Below are positions 60,949 through 64,000 of a DNA stretch of 64,000 bases, in pieces; position 1 is the stretch's first letter, and each line of letters starts with the position of its first letter. A program made the position numbers and the translations under genes. A model generated the notes under the pieces. That model was given only the letters and a program-made list of their open reading frames with translations. It was not told the DNA's origin and did no database searches. The DNA lies in contig NZ_JACSYA010000006.1 of the NCBI RefSeq assembly GCF_029870285.1, forward strand, positions 124,001 through 188,000, given 5' to 3'. Origin of the DNA: Delftia sp. PS-11 (GTDB lineage: Bacteria > Pseudomonadota > Gammaproteobacteria > Burkholderiales > Burkholderiaceae_C).

Positions 60949-62271
60949 GTGGCCAAGCAGATCATCATCGATCATGTATTCAAGGTCTTCGGGGACGACC
61001 CCCAGACCGCGCTGGACCTCGTCAAGCAGGGACTGAGCAAACAGGAGATCCTGGAGCGCACAGGCCAGTCCATCGGCGTGTTCGACGCCGACTTCACCAT
61101 CGAGGCGGGCGAAATCTTCGTCGTCATGGGTCTGTCGGGCTCGGGCAAGTCCACCCTGGTGCGCATGCTCAACCGCCTGATCGAGCCCACGGCCGGGCGC
61201 ATCGTCGTCAACGGCCAGGATGTCAACGCACTGAACGAGCGCGACCTGCGCGCGCTGCGCCGCAAGGACATCTCCATGGTGTTCCAGTCCTTCGCGCTCA
61301 TGCCGCACATGACGGTGCTGGACAACACCGCCTTCGGCCTGGAGCTGGCAGGCACCGACAAGGCCCGGCGACAGCAGTTGGCCCAGGCCGCACTGGAGCA
61401 GGTGGGACTGGGCGCCTGGGGCGCCAGCTACCCCGACGAGCTGTCGGGCGGCATGCAGCAGCGCGTGGGCCTGGCGCGGGCGCTGGCCTCCGATCCGTCC
61501 ATCTTGCTGATGGACGAGGCCTTCTCGGCGCTGGACCCCATCATCCGCACCGAGATGCAGTCCGAGCTGCTGCGGCTGCAGCAGATCCAGCGCCGCACCA
61601 TTGTCTTCATCTCCCATGATCTGGACGAGGCCATGCGCATCGGCGACCGCATTGCCATCATGAAAGACGGCCAGGTCGTGCAGGTCGGCACGCCCGACGA
61701 AATCCTGCGCAACCCGGCCGACGACTATGTGCGCAGCTTCGTGCGCGGCGTCAACGCGGCCTCGGTGTTCAAGGCGGGGGACATCGCACGCCAGGCACTG
61801 ACCGTGGTGTCCGAGCACAGCGACCGCGGCTGCCGCGCCGCCCAGCGTTTGCTGGAGGACTCGGACCGCGACTTCGCCTATGTGGTCAATGCGCGCAGGC
61901 ACTTCCTGGGCGTGGTCTCTGCGCAGTCGCTGCGCGACGCGCTGCACGGGCGCCCCGGCATGCTGGGGCTGAGCCATGCCTTTTTGCCCAACGTGGAGCC
62001 TCTGTCCGAGGCCACGCCCGTGGCCGATCTGTTCGGACCTGTGGCCGCCGCAGCCTGCGCCCTGCCCGTGGTCAATGGCACTGGCCAGTTCATGGGCGTC
62101 ATCAGCCGCACCACCATGCTGCGCTTTCTGGACCGCGACACGCCACCCGTGCCACCGCCGCAGGAGGTCGTGCCCCCGGTCACGCTCAACCCTCACTTTC
62201 CGGGCTCTGGCGCCCCGGCCGTCTCCCCGACCATGGAGCCGGCCCAATCACGACAAGGAGATGCCGCATGA
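60949..62271 (+). CDS. proV: glycine betaine/proline ABC transporter ATPase
   Basis: 440 residues from a GTG start at 60949 with AAGGAGA eight bases upstream. Walker [18 protein letters not shown] (about 58-74), signature [16 protein letters not shown], Walker [13 protein letters not shown] and switch ISHDLDEAM are intact. The C-terminal part (about 275-400) carries the CBS-type region that senses ionic strength in OpuA/ProV proteins. The N-terminal [20 protein letters not shown] matches E. coli ProV. An in-frame frame runs upstream to 60622, but its translation is unlike any ProV. It overlaps proW by four bases. Confidence 0.95.
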   Translation: MAKQIIIDHVFKVFGDDPQTALDLVKQGLSKQEILERTGQSIGVFDADFTIEAGEIFVVMGLSGSGKSTLVRMLNRLIEPTAGRIVVNGQDVNALNERDLRALRRKDISMVFQSFALMPHMTVLDNTAFGLELAGTDKARRQQLAQAALEQVGLGAWGASYPDELSGGMQQRVGLARALASDPSILLMDEAFSALDPIIRTEMQSELLRLQQIQRRTIVFISHDLDEAMRIGDRIAIMKDGQVVQVGTPDEILRNPADDYVRSFVRGVNAASVFKAGDIARQALTVVSEHSDRGCRAAQRLLEDSDRDFAYVVNARRHFLGVVSAQSLRDALHGRPGMLGLSHAFLPNVEPLSEATPVADLFGPVAAAACALPVVNGTGQFMGVISRTTMLRFLDRDTPPVPPPQEVVPPVTLNPHFPGSGAPAVSPTMEPAQSRQGDAA

Positions 62272-63473
62272 GCGACGCCGACAACCGCATGGCCCCACAG
62301 GCCACGGCCACCACTGAGCCCTGGGCCGATGCCGGCTCCCCAGCAACACCGCAAGCCGCCGATGCGACCGCCGTATCCAGCCCCCCGGCAGACCCCTGGG
62401 CAGCAGCTTCCACGCCTGCGGCGCCGGATGCATCGGCAGACCCCTGGGGCATGGCCGGCGGCGGCGAAGCCCCATCCAGCGACTGGCTGAGTGTGCCAGA
62501 CAGCGCGGGCTCGCCCGGCGAGGCGCAGGCCAGCCTATGGCACCAGCTGACAGCGGACGGCCTGCCGGTCCAAGGCTGGATCAATGACGGCCTTGAATGG
62601 GTGGTCCAGCATCTGCGGCCCTTCTTTCAGGCCGTGCGCGCGCCCATCGACGGCACGCTCACCGGCATCACGGACGCCATGCTCGCCCTGCCCTGGCCGC
62701 TGCTGACACTGCTGCTGGCTCTGGTTGCCTGGCAGTTCGCGGGCCGCGCCATGGCCATCGGCGCCGCCATCTCGCTGCTCGTCGTGGCCGTGCTGGGCAT
62801 CTGGCCCGAGGCCATGGTCACGCTGTCGCTGGTGCTGACCTCGCTGGTCTTTTGCCTGGTGATCGGCTTGCCCGTGGGCATTTTGCTGGCCTCCAGCGAC
62901 CGCGCCCAGCGCTGGACGCGACCGCTGCTCGATGCCATGCAGACCACGCCGGCCTTTGTCTACCTGGTGCCTGTGGTGATGCTGTTCGGCATCGGCAATG
63001 TGCCCGGCGTGATCGTGACCATCATCTTCGCGCTGCCGCCACTGGTGCGCCTGACCAACCTGGGGCTGCGCCAGGTGCGCCCCGACCTGATCGAGGCCAG
63101 CCGCGCCTATGGCGCCTCGCCCTGGCAACTGCTGTGGAAGGTGCAGCTGCCCCTGGCCATGCCATCCATCATGGCCGGCGTGAACCAGGCGCTGATGCTG
63201 TCGCTGTCCATGGTGGTGATCGCTTCGATGATCGCCGTCGGCGGCCTGGGCCAGATGGTGCTGCGCGGCATCGGCCGCCTGGACATGGGGCTGGCGACCG
63301 TGGGCGGCCTGGGCATTGTGCTGCTGGCCATCGTGCTGGACCGCATCACCCAGGCCATGGGCCAGCCGGCGCGCGGCGGCAGGCGCTGGTGGCATACCGG
63401 CCCCGCGGGCTGCATCGCCCGCCTGCTGGGCGCTGGCAAGCCATCCACGCACCAGCGTGGCGGCGCCACCTGA
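62268..63473 (+). CDS. proW: glycine betaine/proline ABC transporter permease
   Basis: 401 residues. As in E. coli ProW, an N-terminal hydrophilic tail (about 1-125) precedes the membrane domain. It has three repeats of E/D-P-W-A/G in an Ala/Pro-rich context. [20 protein letters not shown], then [19 protein letters not shown] and [20 protein letters not shown] (the EAA loop) are highly conserved. ATGA overlap with proV shows coupling. It forms the channel of the betaine importer. Confidence 0.96.
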   Translation: MSDADNRMAPQATATTEPWADAGSPATPQAADATAVSSPPADPWAAASTPAAPDASADPWGMAGGGEAPSSDWLSVPDSAGSPGEAQASLWHQLTADGLPVQGWINDGLEWVVQHLRPFFQAVRAPIDGTLTGITDAMLALPWPLLTLLLALVAWQFAGRAMAIGAAISLLVVAVLGIWPEAMVTLSLVLTSLVFCLVIGLPVGILLASSDRAQRWTRPLLDAMQTTPAFVYLVPVVMLFGIGNVPGVIVTIIFALPPLVRLTNLGLRQVRPDLIEASRAYGASPWQLLWKVQLPLAMPSIMAGVNQALMLSLSMVVIASMIAVGGLGQMVLRGIGRLDMGLATVGGLGIVLLAIVLDRITQAMGQPARGGRRWWHTGPAGCIARLLGAGKPSTHQRGGAT

Positions 63474-63587
63474 GCCCGCAGGCACTGGCTGCGGCGCGCC
63501 CGGATCCATGGCTGCGCTGCCTTCCTGCAATGCGGCCTGCCCTGGCAGCCGCGTTGCCTTCTCATCACACACCGGAGGAAAACGAGG

Positions 63588-64000
63588 ATGAACCAAGCAC
63601 TGAACCACAAGCCACGGCAACCTGCCCTGCTGCGCCGCTGGCTGCGCGCAGGCGCCATCGCCACCGGCATTGCACTGGCCTGCACTGCGGCCCTGGCTGC
63701 GGGCGAGCAGCCCGGCAAGGGCGTGAAGGTGCTGCCGCTCAAGAGCTCCATCGCAGAAGAAAGCTTCCAGACCCTGCTGGTCATGAAGGCTCTCGAAAAA
63801 CTGGGATATGACGTCCAGCCCTACAAGGAGGTCGAGTACCCCACGGCCCACGTAGCCATTGCCAGCGGCGATGCCACTTTCATCGCATCGCACTGGAACC
63901 CGCTGCATGCTGACTACTACAAGAACGCGGGCGGCGATGCCAAGCTCTACCGCAAGGGCGTGTACTCGGACAACGCGGCCCAGGGCTACCTGATCGACAA
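63588..64000 (+). CDS. proX: glycine betaine-binding protein ProX, C-terminus cut by the window edge
   Basis: About 137 residues are visible. A signal peptide (RWLRAGAIATGIALACTAAL, cleavage near ALAAG) is followed by the mature start PGKGVKVLPLKSSIAEESFQ, close to E. coli ProX. ASGDATFIASHWNPLH contains the Trp expected in the aromatic betaine cage, and AAQGYLIDK follows. GGAGG and ACGAGG lie upstream of ATG 63588. The 114-base gap after proW is larger than in the rest of the operon. Confidence 0.95.
   Translation, partial: MNQALNHKPRQPALLRRWLRAGAIATGIALACTAALAAGEQPGKGVKVLPLKSSIAEESFQTLLVMKALEKLGYDVQPYKEVEYPTAHVAIASGDATFIASHWNPLHADYYKNAGGDAKLYRKGVYSDNAAQGYLID

Noticed and set aside
62268..62640. 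Novel repeat domain at the ProW N-terminus (three E/D-P-W repeats)
   Set aside because: E. coli ProW has a similar PW-containing hydrophilic tail, so this is a known feature of the family.

Overview
The window looks like a chromosomal segment of a high-GC betaproteobacterium of the Burkholderiales, most likely a Comamonadaceae member of the Delftia/Comamonas/Acidovorax type. The reasons are the dense, GC-rich, ATGA-coupled genes, tctC/Bug-type uptake receptors in several catabolic clusters, a zapB-zapA-6S RNA locus, a small Trp-rich Burkholderiales protein, and a complete FNR-linked cbb3 oxidase locus. The assignment is inferred from gene content, not from a database match. I see no tRNA or rRNA gene, insertion sequence, prophage gene or CRISPR array.

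Layout. 1-4061 (minus): a catabolic operon (SphA-like porin, alpha/beta hydrolase, VOC ring-cleavage-type dioxygenase, Rieske ferredoxin, FAD monooxygenase cut by the left edge) facing a LysR regulator (4284-5198). 5254-5751: a His-rich exported protein. 5894-14831 (minus): a late cobalamin block (cobB, cobU, BtuCD-like ABC pair, cobO, bluB, cbiB, cobC/cobD, cobQ). 15177-16134: zapB-like, zapA and 6S RNA with its terminator, then a TauE-family permease. 16929-20698: a coupled pair of c-di-GMP proteins (PAS-GGDEF-EAL and HD-GYP).

20821-32578: microaerobic respiration. A DsbD-like membrane protein, hemN, fnr, ccoH, ccoG, ccoP, ccoQ, ccoO, ccoN, ccoS, ccoI and a universal stress protein, with FNR boxes at hemN/fnr, ccoN and ccoI/usp. 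32639-37803: a D-amino-acid-dehydrogenase-like oxidoreductase and a LysR regulator facing a Bug receptor and an amidase, with the same short palindrome before both transcription units. 37908-45089 (minus): a malonate-type module (malonyl-CoA decarboxylase, malonyl-CoA synthetase, CaiB-type CoA transferase, enoyl-CoA hydratase homologue, two Bug receptors). 45262-46089: lgt.

46146-53010 (minus): a hydroxycinnamate operon resembling the hca/fer systems (hydratase-lyase, NDP-forming acyl-CoA synthetase, MFS carrier, acyl-CoA dehydrogenase, MarR regulator) without the expected aldehyde dehydrogenase. 53281-53757: a bacterioferritin with Thr in place of the haem-ligand Met. 53947-60221: ilvD, a Trp-rich small protein, cytochrome c551, a LapA-like protein, acs and a YqhA-family protein. 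60949-64000: proVWX (proX cut by the right edge), preceded by a strong promoter and a leader of about 410 nt full of hairpins.

The clusters fit a soil or water bacterium that lives on plant-derived aromatics and organic acids, switches to a high-affinity oxidase at low oxygen, and imports osmoprotectants.
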